A DNA stretch of 64,000 nt, taken from the NCBI RefSeq assembly GCF_014641655.1, contig NZ_BMID01000001.1, positions 496,001-560,000 of the forward strand, given 5' to 3'. Below are positions 18,212 to 27,040 of the stretch, one piece after another. A program made the translations under genes and the position numbers. Within the stretch, counting starts at the first letter, position 1. Every line of letters begins with the position of its first letter. The stretch is from Pseudoblastomonas marina. GTDB lineage: Bacteria > Pseudomonadota > Alphaproteobacteria > Sphingomonadales > Sphingomonadaceae. The notes beneath the pieces are model-generated. The model ran no database searches and was not told the origin of the DNA. It was given only the letters and a program-made list of their open reading frames with translations.

Positions 18212-18622
18212 CGCTGGAGGGATGTCGCGAACCGGGCACGAGGTCAATGACGCGATGGAACGATCGAACAGCCGCCGGGCGGGCAGCGTGGCAAAAATGC
18301 CGCAATGCAGCATAATTTACACCAGTGTTAAAAGGACGTGTCTCCGAACTGTTCGCTAACAATTGTGAAGATGAAATTTCCGAAGGCCAGAAGGCGAGTG
18401 TCGCGCAGAAAATTTCACGACTCTCCGAACCGACCACATTCGTCGGACACTTGTCATGAAACCGTCATCCCGGGGGTGTTTTCGGAACCCGTCCTGTTCA
18501 CTAAAGAGAACATTGTACCGGTTTTGGGACGAATCATTGCCGGTGCGGGATCGACACGTTTTCAGGATCGCAATTTTTCCGAACCGTCCCGGTTTCGGAG
18601 CATCAAGACGGGGTTAAAACTC
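18212..18622. promoter_or_regulatory. Divergent intergenic region between ECF sigma and TonB-receptor operons
   Basis: About 410 bp without a convincing gene. The TonB frame stays open here to 18338, but the peptide has no signal-sequence character. The region holds an AT-rich stretch near 18310-18335, a Pho box at 18451-18468, and three copies of a TCCGAAC core (near 18342, 18423 and 18578). The last copy is part of an imperfect palindrome, CCGAACCG/GGTTTCGG, ending about 25 nt before the receptor start. Confidence 0.6.
18451..18468 (+). promoter_or_regulatory. Pho box (PhoB-binding site)
   Basis: TTGTCAT-GAAA-CCGTCAT is a direct repeat of the 7-bp PhoB half-site CTGTCAT with the canonical 4-bp spacer; each half matches six of seven bases. 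It lies about 155 nt before the receptor start and upstream of an operon whose second gene is a PhoD-like phosphatase. Control by phosphate limitation is inferred from motif plus target function. Confidence 0.65.
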
Positions 18623-21600
18623 ATGCATCTCAAACATTTCCTCGCCGCGAGCGTCGCCGGCATCGGCATCGCCACGCTGGCCGCAGCGCCGGCCGCCGCG
18701 CAGCAGATCACTTCGGGTATCGAAGGTACGGTCGAAGGCGCCGACGGCGTCGCGATCCCCGGCGCGACCGTGGTCATCCGCGACACGCGCACCGGCCGCA
18801 CGCAGACCTCGACGACCGGCAATGACGGTCGCTTCCGCGCCGAATCGCTGACCGCCGGCGGTCCGTACACGATCACTGCGACCGCACCGGGCTTCGAAGG
18901 CCAGACCGTCGAGGGCGTGTTCATCACTATCCAGGGCAACACCGCCCTCAGCTTCGAGCTGGCCGAACAGGTCGGCGCGACCGCCGCGAACACCATCGTC
19001 GTGAGCGCGAGCCGCGTGAACCTGACCCAGCTCGCGGTCGGTCCGTCTTCCGCCTTCGGCGAAGCGACGATCGAGTCCTTCCCGTCGATCAGCCGCGACG
19101 TCCGCGACATCATCCGCCTCGACCCGCGTGTCAGCCTCGAGCGCGACAATGAAGTCGATCGCATCTCCTGCCTCGGCGGCAACGATCGCACCAACACCTT
19201 CACCGTCGACGGCATCGTCCAGGCCGACGTGTTCGGCCTCAACGGCACGCCCTTCGCCGCGCGCAACTCGCTGCCGCTCCCCTATGACGTGGTGCGCGAG
19301 ACCTCGGTCGAATTCGCGCCGTTCGACGTCGAATATTCGGACTTCACCGGCTGTCTCGTCAACGTCGTGACCAAGTCGGGCACCAACGAGTTCCACGGCT
19401 CGGCCTTCTACACCTATTACGACGACAGCATGCTGGCCGACGATCTCAACGGCCGTCCGCTCAGCTCGGGCAGCGAGAAGCGCTGGGGCGCCACGCTCGG
19501 CGGTCCGATCATTCCCGATCGCCTCTTCTTCCAGTTCGGCTACGAGCAGACCGACCTCGGCGACGCCAATGACGAAGGTCCGCGCGGCGGCGGCTTCGCC
19601 AATGAAGTCAACGCCATCACGCAGTCCGACTTCGATCGCTTCGCGCAGATCGCGCGCGACGTCTACGGCCAGGATATCGGCGGTTACCCGCGCACCCTGC
19701 CCGAATCGAACGAGCGTTACTTCGGTCGCATCGACTGGCTGCTGTCGGACGATCACCGTCTCGAACTCAGCTACCAGCGTCTCGAGGAAAGCAATGTCGA
19801 ACCCGATTTCGGCGGCGGCCAGCTCGGCGGCCTGAACTCCTTCGAGGAAGAGGGCACGGTCTCGAACTACTACTCGGCTCGCGTCTATTCGGACTGGAGC
19901 GACCGCTTCAGCACCGAACTGCGCATGTCGCTGTCGGACGTGAACGACGTCCAGGGCCCGTTCGGCTTCGGCGAAGCCCAGTCGGAAAATCCGACCGTCC
20001 GCCTGCAGGTCGGTACCCGCCAGCAGCGTGTCGATTCGAACGGCAACCTCGTGTTCGATAGCGCCAACAACCCGGTTTACGATTACGGCGCGCTTTCCAC
20101 CGGCCCCGGCATCTTCCGTTCGGCCAACGCGCTGACCAACGAAGTCTTCCAGGCCAAGCTGCTCGGCAAGCTCGATCTCGACGACCACCAGGTCAAGATC
20201 GGTGCCGAAATGAACTCGCTCGAAGTCTACAACCTGTTCGCCATCAACGCGACGGGCACGCTGTACTTCGCCAACCTCGACGATTTCGAGGACGGCATCC
20301 TCAGCAACGGCTTCGACTTCTTCCCGAGCAATCAGGAAATCTTCGAAGGCACCGCCTACGGCGCAGACATCAACGCCACGCCGACCGGCGACATCAACGA
20401 AGCTGCGGCCACCTTCACCCGCAACATCTATTCGGTGTACGCGCAGGACGAATGGCAGGCGACTGACCAGCTGAGCCTGATCGGCGGCGTGCGTCTCCAG
20501 TTCTTCTCCGGCGATGCGCCGCGGGCGAACCCGAACTTCTTCAATCGTTACGGCTTCACCAATGCGAACGGCTTCGGCCAGATCGACCCGGTGGTCCTGC
20601 CGCGCCTCGGTTTCACCTACGAGTTCTTCAACGACGGCATGCTCGCGGATACCCGCGTCACCGGCGGCGTCGGCGTGTTCTCGGGCGGTGACCCGGTGGT
20701 CTATTACTCGAATGCGTTCTCGAACAACGGTTACTCGAGCGCGCTCGGGACCTCCGTGTTCTGTGCCACCACGCCGACCGACGTCGTGCAGAACGGCTCG
20801 TTCACGGGCTTCCCGCAGTGCGTGACCGACTCGGGCTCGGCCTCGGCCGCGGCCGGCCTCGCCGATACGCAGTCGACCGATCCGAATTTCGACGTGCCGA
20901 CCGTGACGCGTGCGAACATCGGCATCCAGACCGACCTCAATTTCACCGACACCGGCTTCTTCAGCGACTGGCAGGTGAACCTCGACTACATCTACAGCCG
21001 GTTCAACAACACGCTGAACTTCGTCGACCTGTCGCAGACGCCGAACCCGTCGCAGGGCAATGGCGGCTTCATGGTCGACGGTCGTCCGATCTACGACGCC
21101 ATCGACCCGAGCAATGCGGGCTGTAACGCCGTACTTCAGGGCACCGGCGGCACCCCCCCGGTCTACACCGGTGTGACCGCTCCGTGCTTCGCGACCGGTC
21201 GCGACGACGAGATCCAGCTCACCAACGGCCCGGGCTACGAAAGCCATGTCGCCTCGTTCCTGCTGACCAAGCGGTTCGATCGCGGCATCTTCACCGACGG
21301 CGGTGGCATCGCCTTCCGCGCGGGCTATACGTTCATCGACTCGAAGAACAATCGCAACGTCGGCTCGTCGACCGCGACCTCGTCCTACGACGTGACCGCG
21401 GCGTTCGATCGCCAGAACCCGGCAGTGTCGACCTCGAACTACGAGACCCGTCACAACTTCGTCGTGGCGACGAGCTTCCGCGAGCAATTCTTCGGTGAGT
21501 TCGACACCCGTCTCGGCGTGTTCTTCCGCGCCAGCGAAGGTCGCCCGTACAGCCTCGTGTTCTCGAACGGCGGTGTCTTCAACGACAGCTCGTCGGGCAG

Positions 21601-22069
21601 CTTCAACGCGCTGCTCTACGTCCCGTCGGGCCCCAACGATCCGAACGTCGCGCCGGCCAGCCAGGCCAATGCGCAGGCGGTCCTCGACTACGTCAGCACG
21701 CTGGAAGATTGCGAGTTCACGCCCGGTCAGTCGATCGAGCGCAACACCTGCCGCAATCCGTGGTCGTACGACCTCGACCTGCGCTTCAGCCAGGAAATCC
21801 CGGGTCCGGGCAGCCTGTTCGGTGTCGTCGAAGACGAGATCGAGCTGTTCGTCGACTTCGACAATTTCCTGAACCTGATCGACGGTGGCGCGAACATCCG
21901 TCGCTTCACCGGCGATGTCGGCGTGGCGAATGCGGGTTACGATTCGCAGGGTCGCTACGTGATCGGCCCGGTCAGGGCGGCGGACTACGCCAACCAGGAC
22001 GATTACTACAACATCGCCACCTCGGCCTCGGCCTGGAAGATCCAGGTCGGCGCGCGGTACGAGTTCTGA
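18623..22069 (+). CDS. Oar-like TonB-dependent receptor with carboxypeptidase-regulatory domain
   Basis: The 1148-residue outer-membrane protein starts at ATG 18623 with a clear signal peptide (ending APAAAQQ, about residue 26). A carboxypeptidase-regulatory/Ig-like domain follows at about 28-115 (GIEGTVEGADGVAIPGATVVIRD in short segments). The plug has the region ISRDVRDIIRLDPRV and TFTVDGI. The rest is a 22-strand-type beta barrel ending in an aromatic YEF. The architecture matches Oar/RagA-like receptors that import large or unusual substrates. The phosphatase gene starts 2 nt after its stop, so the two form an operon. Together with the Pho box this suggests uptake linked to phosphorus scavenging; the substrate is unknown. 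Confidence 0.93.
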   Translation: MHLKHFLAASVAGIGIATLAAAPAAAQQITSGIEGTVEGADGVAIPGATVVIRDTRTGRTQTSTTGNDGRFRAESLTAGGPYTITATAPGFEGQTVEGVFITIQGNTALSFELAEQVGATAANTIVVSASRVNLTQLAVGPSSAFGEATIESFPSISRDVRDIIRLDPRVSLERDNEVDRISCLGGNDRTNTFTVDGIVQADVFGLNGTPFAARNSLPLPYDVVRETSVEFAPFDVEYSDFTGCLVNVVTKSGTNEFHGSAFYTYYDDSMLADDLNGRPLSSGSEKRWGATLGGPIIPDRLFFQFGYEQTDLGDANDEGPRGGGFANEVNAITQSDFDRFAQIARDVYGQDIGGYPRTLPESNERYFGRIDWLLSDDHRLELSYQRLEESNVEPDFGGGQLGGLNSFEEEGTVSNYYSARVYSDWSDRFSTELRMSLSDVNDVQGPFGFGEAQSENPTVRLQVGTRQQRVDSNGNLVFDSANNPVYDYGALSTGPGIFRSANALTNEVFQAKLLGKLDLDDHQVKIGAEMNSLEVYNLFAINATGTLYFANLDDFEDGILSNGFDFFPSNQEIFEGTAYGADINATPTGDINEAAATFTRNIYSVYAQDEWQATDQLSLIGGVRLQFFSGDAPRANPNFFNRYGFTNANGFGQIDPVVLPRLGFTYEFFNDGMLADTRVTGGVGVFSGGDPVVYYSNAFSNNGYSSALGTSVFCATTPTDVVQNGSFTGFPQCVTDSGSASAAAGLADTQSTDPNFDVPTVTRANIGIQTDLNFTDTGFFSDWQVNLDYIYSRFNNTLNFVDLSQTPNPSQGNGGFMVDGRPIYDAIDPSNAGCNAVLQGTGGTPPVYTGVTAPCFATGRDDEIQLTNGPGYESHVASFLLTKRFDRGIFTDGGGIAFRAGYTFIDSKNNRNVGSSTATSSYDVTAAFDRQNPAVSTSNYETRHNFVVATSFREQFFGEFDTRLGVFFRASEGRPYSLVFSNGGVFNDSSSGSFNALLYVPSGPNDPNVAPASQANAQAVLDYVSTLEDCEFTPGQSIERNTCRNPWSYDLDLRFSQEIPGPGSLFGVVEDEIELFVDFDNFLNLIDGGANIRRFTGDVGVANAGYDSQGRYVIGPVRAADYANQDDYYNIATSASAWKIQVGARYEF

Positions 22070-22071
22070 TC

Positions 22072-23178
22072 ATGCGCAACCTTATGATCGCACGTTCGAT
22101 CATCGCGGCGGCCGCCCTCTCGGGGGCGGCCGCTTGCGTTTCGGGCCTGCAGGAAATCGACTGGGCGAACGAACCGCTCACCGTCGCGGTCGACGATGCG
22201 GAACTGGGGGAAGACACCGTCATCACCCGCTTCGCCTTCGGCAGCTGCAACAAGGAAACCGCGTCGCAGGACATCTGGTCGACGATCGCGGGTACCGATC
22301 CGCAGCTGTTCATGATGATCGGCGACAATGTCTATGGCGACAGCGACTGGCCGGGCGACGCGCAGCTGTCGACCTTCCGCCAGAGCTACCGCACCCAGGC
22401 CGCCGACCCCGGCTTCAACGCGCTGCGGCGGCAGGTGCCGTGGCTCGTGACGTGGGACGACCACGATTACGGCCCCAACGACTCGGGCGGCGACTTCGAA
22501 TACAAGCGCCTGTCGGAACAGCTGTTCGAGACCTTCTGGGGTTCGCCGGCTGACGTGCGCTCGCGCCCGGGCATCTACCACTCGGTCACAGTCGGCCCCG
22601 CCGGCAAGCGGGTCCAGTTCATCATGCTCGACACCCGCTACTTCCGCGACGATCTGCTCGCGGGCGAGTTCGTCGAGAATCTCGGCAAGTACGAACCGAA
22701 CACCGATCCCGGGGCTTCGATGCTCGGTGCCGCCCAGTGGCAGTGGCTGCAGGACGAACTGGCCGAACCGGCCGACCTGCGCGTCGTGGTGTCGTCGATC
22801 CAGGTGCTGACCGAGGCGCATCGCTGGGAAAGCTGGTCGCGCCTGCCGCTCGAGCGGGCCAAACTGCTGCGCATGCTCGGCGCGCGCAATGGCGGTGGGA
22901 TCGTGCTGCTGTCGGGCGACCGGCACCAGGGCGCGATCTATAAGGACACGCCGGCCGAACTGGGCGAGGAGGTGTGGGAATTCACCTCGTCCTCGCTCAA
23001 CCTCGCCTTCGTCAGCCCCGATGCGAGCACGCGCGAGCCCGATCCCCGGCGCGTCACGCCGATGGTGAGCGAGGAGAATTTCGGGGTCGTCGATATCGAC
23101 TGGGCGAAGCGCCAGGTCACTTTCGACCTGCTCAGCGACAAGGGCGTGACGTTCGAAAAGCGGACTGCCCGCTTCTAG
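22072..23178 (+). CDS. PhoD-like alkaline phosphatase/phosphodiesterase lipoprotein
   Basis: The 368-residue protein has a lipoprotein-type N-terminus (LSGAAAC, Cys about residue 22). The metallophosphoesterase signature of the PhoD group is present: FGSCN at about 54, GDNVYGD, WDDHDYGPND and SGDRHQGAI, which supply the metal-binding Asp, Asn and His residues. Members hydrolyse phosphate mono- or diesters at the cell surface. It begins 2 nt after the TonB-receptor stop, and the operon is preceded by a Pho box, so expression on phosphate limitation is likely. Its stop codon lies in a CTAG shared with the opposing mtgA stop. The substrate is not known. Confidence 0.93.
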   Translation: MRNLMIARSIIAAAALSGAAACVSGLQEIDWANEPLTVAVDDAELGEDTVITRFAFGSCNKETASQDIWSTIAGTDPQLFMMIGDNVYGDSDWPGDAQLSTFRQSYRTQAADPGFNALRRQVPWLVTWDDHDYGPNDSGGDFEYKRLSEQLFETFWGSPADVRSRPGIYHSVTVGPAGKRVQFIMLDTRYFRDDLLAGEFVENLGKYEPNTDPGASMLGAAQWQWLQDELAEPADLRVVVSSIQVLTEAHRWESWSRLPLERAKLLRMLGARNGGGIVLLSGDRHQGAIYKDTPAELGEEVWEFTSSSLNLAFVSPDASTREPDPRRVTPMVSEENFGVVDIDWAKRQVTFDLLSDKGVTFEKRTARF

Positions 23179-23843
23179 TCGTAGATACAGGCGTCGAGCG
23201 CATCCCTGCGCACCACGCCGATGCGCGCCGCCACGCTATTGCCGTGGCGGCGTAGCCATCCCGACGGGTTCTTGACCGAACGCTTCTTGGGCTGGGGCAG
23301 GGCAGCGGCCATGCGTGCGGCCTCGCTCTCGCTCAATTGCGCCGCAGGCTTGCCGAAATAGCGATAGGCTCCGGCCTCGACGCCGTAGGTCCCGATCCCG
23401 GTCTCGGCGACGTTGAGATAGACTTCCATGATGCGCCGCTTGCCCCAGATCTTCTCGATCAGCAGCGTGAACCAGGCCTCGAGCCCCTTGCGCGCGTAAC
23501 CGCCCCCCTGCCACAGGAACACGTTCTTGGCGGTCTGCTGGCTGATGGTCGAACCGCCGCGGATCCTCCCACCCTGCTGGTTGCGGCGATAGGCCTCCTC
23601 GATCGCCTCGCGATCGAACCCGTCATGCGAGCAGAACTTGCCGTCCTCGGCCGCGATCACCGCGTCGACCATGTCGCGATCGATCCGCGACAACGGGGTC
23701 CAGTCCTTGGTGATGCCGTTTTCATCCATCACCATCGTGGCGGTAACGGGCGGGGGCACCACTGCAAAGAGCAGCACCAGCGCGATGCTGAGCGCGACGA
23801 AGCCGAGGATGAGCGAGGCGAAGAACTTGGCGACCCGAAGCAT
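23175..23843 (-). CDS. mtgA: Monofunctional biosynthetic peptidoglycan transglycosylase
   Basis: The 222-residue protein is an inner-membrane GT51 glycosyltransferase that polymerises lipid II. It has one N-terminal transmembrane helix (about 7-30). Catalytic motif I is AAEDGKFCSHDGFD with the first Glu, motif II is RGGSTISQQTAKN, and motif III RKGLEAWFTLLIEK and motif IV RIMEVYLNVAE are in order. There is no penicillin-binding domain and the length is normal for MtgA. It is convergent with the PhoD-like gene and shares the CTAG stop. Divergent from the second TonB receptor across an AT-rich gap. Confidence 0.96.
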   Translation of the reverse strand: MLRVAKFFASLILGFVALSIALVLLFAVVPPPVTATMVMDENGITKDWTPLSRIDRDMVDAVIAAEDGKFCSHDGFDREAIEEAYRRNQQGGRIRGGSTISQQTAKNVFLWQGGGYARKGLEAWFTLLIEKIWGKRRIMEVYLNVAETGIGTYGVEAGAYRYFGKPAAQLSESEAARMAAALPQPKKRSVKNPSGWLRRHGNSVAARIGVVRRDALDACIYD

Positions 23844-24204
23844 GGTGGACCTGCTCTAACGGGCGCTCGTCAATTTGCCAACGGAGCCGCGCGGGTACGT
23901 TGCAAAATGGCTGCATATGGGAAGAAATAGTCGGTTGCGACGAAGGAAATGCTGCTAACCTTCGATAGTTAACTAAAGTAATAGGGAGGCAAATAAGCCC
24001 ATGAAATCCGTCATTTCATATGAGAGTCGATATATGGCTTCGCAATGAAAGTGTAACGTGGAGATAGAGTGCAAATAGAACCGTATTTCCTCGCGATGGA
24101 ATAGTGAGTACTTGGGCGGTCGAAGGGCGGTTCGCGAATAGTGCGAGTCGCCTTTCGTGTAATTTCAACGCACGCCCCATCGCGTGCCCATGGGATCACT
24201 TGCC
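23844..24204. promoter_or_regulatory. AT-rich divergent region between mtgA and the second TonB receptor
   Basis: About 360 bp, clearly more AT-rich than its surroundings. It contains a perfect inverted repeat at 24001-24019. It also contains a GGGAGG ribosome-site-like stretch near 23984 that precedes a possible 15-codon open frame starting at 24001. No B12-box or other recognised riboswitch core was seen. Promoters for mtgA and the receptor presumably lie here. Confidence 0.5.
24001..24019. repeat. Perfect 7-bp inverted repeat, candidate operator
   Basis: ATGAAAT (24001-24007) and ATTTCAT (24013-24019) flank CCGTC. It lies about 185 nt upstream of the TonB receptor start in the AT-rich region. 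Transcription-factor binding is possible but unproven. Confidence 0.35.
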
Positions 24205-26874
24205 ATGAAAATCGCCTACCTGGCCGGGTGCGCCGTCGTCGCGCTCGCTACTCCTTCCGTCGCTTTCGCCCAGTCCACCGGCTCCACCGAGGTCGAGGAA
24301 AAGGCCGAAACCACCGTCGTCATCACTGGTTCGCGCGAAGATCGCGGCGTCGAAGGCATCGTCGTACCCGATACCTCGAAGGCCAAGCAGGTGCTCACGC
24401 AGGAACAGCTCTCGAAGAACGCTCCCGGCCAGACCGTGCTCGATTCGATCAACGTCGTCCCGGGTGTCAGCTTCACCAATAATGATGCCTACGGCTCGGC
24501 CGGCGGGCAGCTCTATATCCGCGGCTTCTCGCAGGACCGTATCAGTCTGACCTTCGACGGCGTGCCGCTGAACGATTCGGGCAATTACCAGATCTATTCG
24601 AACCAACAGCTCGATCCCGAACTGATCGAGCAGGTCAACGTCAACCTCGGTACGACCGACGTCGATAGTCCCACCGCCGCGGCGACGGGTTCAACCGTCA
24701 ACTATCGAACCCGCGTGCCGGGAGAAGAGTTCGGGGTGCGCCTGTCGGGTTCGGCGGGCGAATTCGATTTCTTCCGCATTTTCGGCATGGTCGATACCGG
24801 TGAATTCACGCCGCTCGGCACGCGCGCGTTCTTTGCGGCGAGCACCGCCTCGAACCGCAACCCGATCAACAATTACGGCAAAATCGACAAGCAGCAGTAC
24901 AATGCCCGGATCTACCAGCCGCTGGGCAATGGCAACGACTTCATCTCGATCGCCGGTCACTACAATCAGAATCGCAACAACTTCTTCGGCTCGGTCCCGC
25001 TGCGCACCGATCTGACGCAGAGCGCCACGAACACCGCGCCCCGCGTGGTCGGTGCCGGCAGCGGCAATCGTTTCCCGCTGACTCGCGACGAAGCGAGTTA
25101 CGACATCAACTATCCTTGCACGACCAACCAGGTCGCGCGCACCGGGGTCGCCGACACGCCGAACAGCTGCGGCACCGAATTCGACCGCCGCTACAACCCG
25201 TCGAACACCGGCAATATCCGCGGGGCCTCGCTGTTCACGGTCACCGATTCGATCCGCCTGACCTTCGACCCCAGTTACCAGTACGTGAAGGCCAATGGCG
25301 GCGGTACGGTCGGCGCGCGTGAACGCGGCCTCGACATCAACCCGGCGGGCGGCGCGGCGAATTGCACGACCGTCACCACCGGAGCCAACGTCGCCTGCAC
25401 CCCGGGATATCTCGGCGGCCGGCCCTATTTCGGTCGTGACCTCAACGGCGACGGCGACCTGCTCGACGAAGTCACGCAGCTCGCGCCGAGCCAGACCCAG
25501 ACCAATCGCTACGGCGTCATCGCCAACCTGATCTGGGACATCTCGGACGCGCACACCTTCCGTGTCGCCTATACCTACGATCGCGCGCGGCATCGTCAGA
25601 CCGGCGAAGTCGGCGGTCTCTATGTCAGCGGGGAGCCGCTCGACGTCTTCCCGATCAACGATCCGCTGGCGGATGTAACTAGCGCGGTGCTGCAAAAGCG
25701 CGACCGCCTGTCCTACGCGATCCTCAACCAGGTCTCGGGCGAATATCGCGGTTCCTTCTTCGACGAGCGGCTGGACATCACCGCCGGCGTGCGTGCGCCG
25801 TTCTTCACCCGCGATCTCAACAATTACTGCTTTACCACGAGCGATAGCGGTTTCGTCGACTGCTTCGGCGAAGGCGATCCGCGCAACGCGACCTATGCCG
25901 GGTTCAATCCGACGGTCCAGGGCCCGCAGCAACGCATCCTGAAATATGACGAGATCCTGCCCAATGTCGGTTTCGTCTACTCCTTCGACAATCCGTTCTC
26001 GGTCTTCGCGAACTATTCGAAGGGCCTGCAGGTCCCGGGTACCGACGCGCTCTACAACGCGTTCTTCTTCGCCCCCGACACGCCGCAGGCGCGCCCGAAC
26101 CCCGAACGCACCGACAATTTCGATCTCGGTATCCGCTTCCGCGACCGCAACATCCAGGCGCAGGTGACCGGCTGGTTCACCAATTACGAGGACCGCCTCG
26201 CCTCGGCCTACGATCCGATCCTCGAACGTTCGGTCTATCGCAACCTTGGCAAGGTCGAGAAATACGGGATCGACGGCTCGGTCGCGTGGCAGCCGGTCTC
26301 GCAGCTCGCGCTCTATGCCTTCGGTTCCTACCTCAAGTCGGAGATCAAGGACGACGTACAGTCGGGTGCCTGTACCGCCGCGCAGGTCACCGGAGGCACG
26401 TTCGGGTGCGCCAGCATCGGTCAGGGAATTTTCGTCGCCACCGCCGGCAACCGTGAAGGTGGTGCGCCCGAATATACCTATGGCGCACAGGCCCGTGGCC
26501 TGTTCGGCCCGTTCGAGATCGGGCTCACCGCGAAGCGCACCGGCGGTCGTTTCATCTACGACACCAACCTGCCGGTCTACGGCGGCACGGCGGCTGCACC
26601 CTACGAAATCTACGATGCGCAGACGCCGGCGTACTGGCTGGTCAATCTCGATGCCCGGCTGAGCCTCGAGGCGATCGGCCTGAACGACCGGACCTTCATC
26701 CAGTTCAACGTCTACAACCTGTTCGACGAGCTGTATGTCGGCAACTTCACCAGCGGCCTGAACCAGGGCAACGTGATCGGTGCGGGCCAGTTCGGCGGCA
26801 ATCCGAGCGCGCCACCCTTTGCCCAGATCGGCGCCCCGCGCACGATCTCGGGCACGGTGACCTTCGGGTTCTGA
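24205..26874 (+). CDS. TonB-dependent outer-membrane receptor
   Basis: The 889-residue receptor starts at ATG 24205 with signal peptide MKIAYLAGCAVV...AFAQ (about 23 residues). A GTG at 24184 and an ATG at 24190 in the same frame are alternatives that would only lengthen the signal. A TonB-box-like TTVVITGSRED precedes the plug (SINVVPGVSF, GQLYIRGFSQDR, FDGVPLND, EQVNVNLGT). The barrel ends in the usual aromatic residue (VTFGF). It is a single-gene unit closed by two hairpins. No adjacent enzyme or transporter hints at the substrate, so iron-siderophore, sugar or other ligands remain open. Confidence 0.92.
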   Translation: MKIAYLAGCAVVALATPSVAFAQSTGSTEVEEKAETTVVITGSREDRGVEGIVVPDTSKAKQVLTQEQLSKNAPGQTVLDSINVVPGVSFTNNDAYGSAGGQLYIRGFSQDRISLTFDGVPLNDSGNYQIYSNQQLDPELIEQVNVNLGTTDVDSPTAAATGSTVNYRTRVPGEEFGVRLSGSAGEFDFFRIFGMVDTGEFTPLGTRAFFAASTASNRNPINNYGKIDKQQYNARIYQPLGNGNDFISIAGHYNQNRNNFFGSVPLRTDLTQSATNTAPRVVGAGSGNRFPLTRDEASYDINYPCTTNQVARTGVADTPNSCGTEFDRRYNPSNTGNIRGASLFTVTDSIRLTFDPSYQYVKANGGGTVGARERGLDINPAGGAANCTTVTTGANVACTPGYLGGRPYFGRDLNGDGDLLDEVTQLAPSQTQTNRYGVIANLIWDISDAHTFRVAYTYDRARHRQTGEVGGLYVSGEPLDVFPINDPLADVTSAVLQKRDRLSYAILNQVSGEYRGSFFDERLDITAGVRAPFFTRDLNNYCFTTSDSGFVDCFGEGDPRNATYAGFNPTVQGPQQRILKYDEILPNVGFVYSFDNPFSVFANYSKGLQVPGTDALYNAFFFAPDTPQARPNPERTDNFDLGIRFRDRNIQAQVTGWFTNYEDRLASAYDPILERSVYRNLGKVEKYGIDGSVAWQPVSQLALYAFGSYLKSEIKDDVQSGACTAAQVTGGTFGCASIGQGIFVATAGNREGGAPEYTYGAQARGLFGPFEIGLTAKRTGGRFIYDTNLPVYGGTAAAPYEIYDAQTPAYWLVNLDARLSLEAIGLNDRTFIQFNVYNLFDELYVGNFTSGLNQGNVIGAGQFGGNPSAPPFAQIGAPRTISGTVTFGF

Positions 26875-26939
26875 TAACAACAACCCCTCCCGCCGGTAGG
26901 AGATGCCCGGCGGGGAGGGGGCGATTCGTCAGACTGGCA

Positions 26940-26972
26940 GGCGAGCCGCCATCGCGCGGCTCGCCTTTTTTT
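26940..26972 (+). terminator. Rho-independent terminator of the TonB receptor
   Basis: Perfect 10-bp stem GGCGAGCCGC (26940-26949) / GCGGCTCGCC (26956-26965), loop CATCGC, then seven T residues. A second GC-rich hairpin without a T tract lies just after the stop codon at about 26884-26920. Confidence 0.93.
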
Positions 26973-26980
26973 ATCGCGGC

Positions 26981-27019
26981 ATTAAGAAACCGCCGCGAAC
27001 CGGGGAGGTTCGCGGCGGT
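26981..27019 (-). terminator. Terminator of rpoH (minus strand)
   Basis: Perfect 13-bp stem ACCGCCGCGAACC (26989-27001) / GGTTCGCGGCGGT (27007-27019) with a 5-nt loop. Read on the minus strand it is followed by TTCTTAAT, a short U-rich run. It lies 22 nt downstream of the rpoH stop. Confidence 0.75.
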
Positions 27020-27040
27020 ATCGTTGTCAGGTGGGGCGGG

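Noticed and set aside
18614-21487. 957-codon open frame antisense to the Oar-like TonB receptor
   Set aside because: It is a mirror of the GC-rich receptor codons, has Arg/Asp/Val-rich composition without any domain, and lacks a ribosome site.
23844-24204. Cobalamin or other riboswitch before the second TonB receptor
   Set aside because: No B12-box or recognisable riboswitch core was seen in the region.
24691-26883. 730-codon antisense frame over the second TonB receptor
   Set aside because: Same reason: composition typical of a reverse-strand shadow of a high-GC gene, no recognisable motifs.
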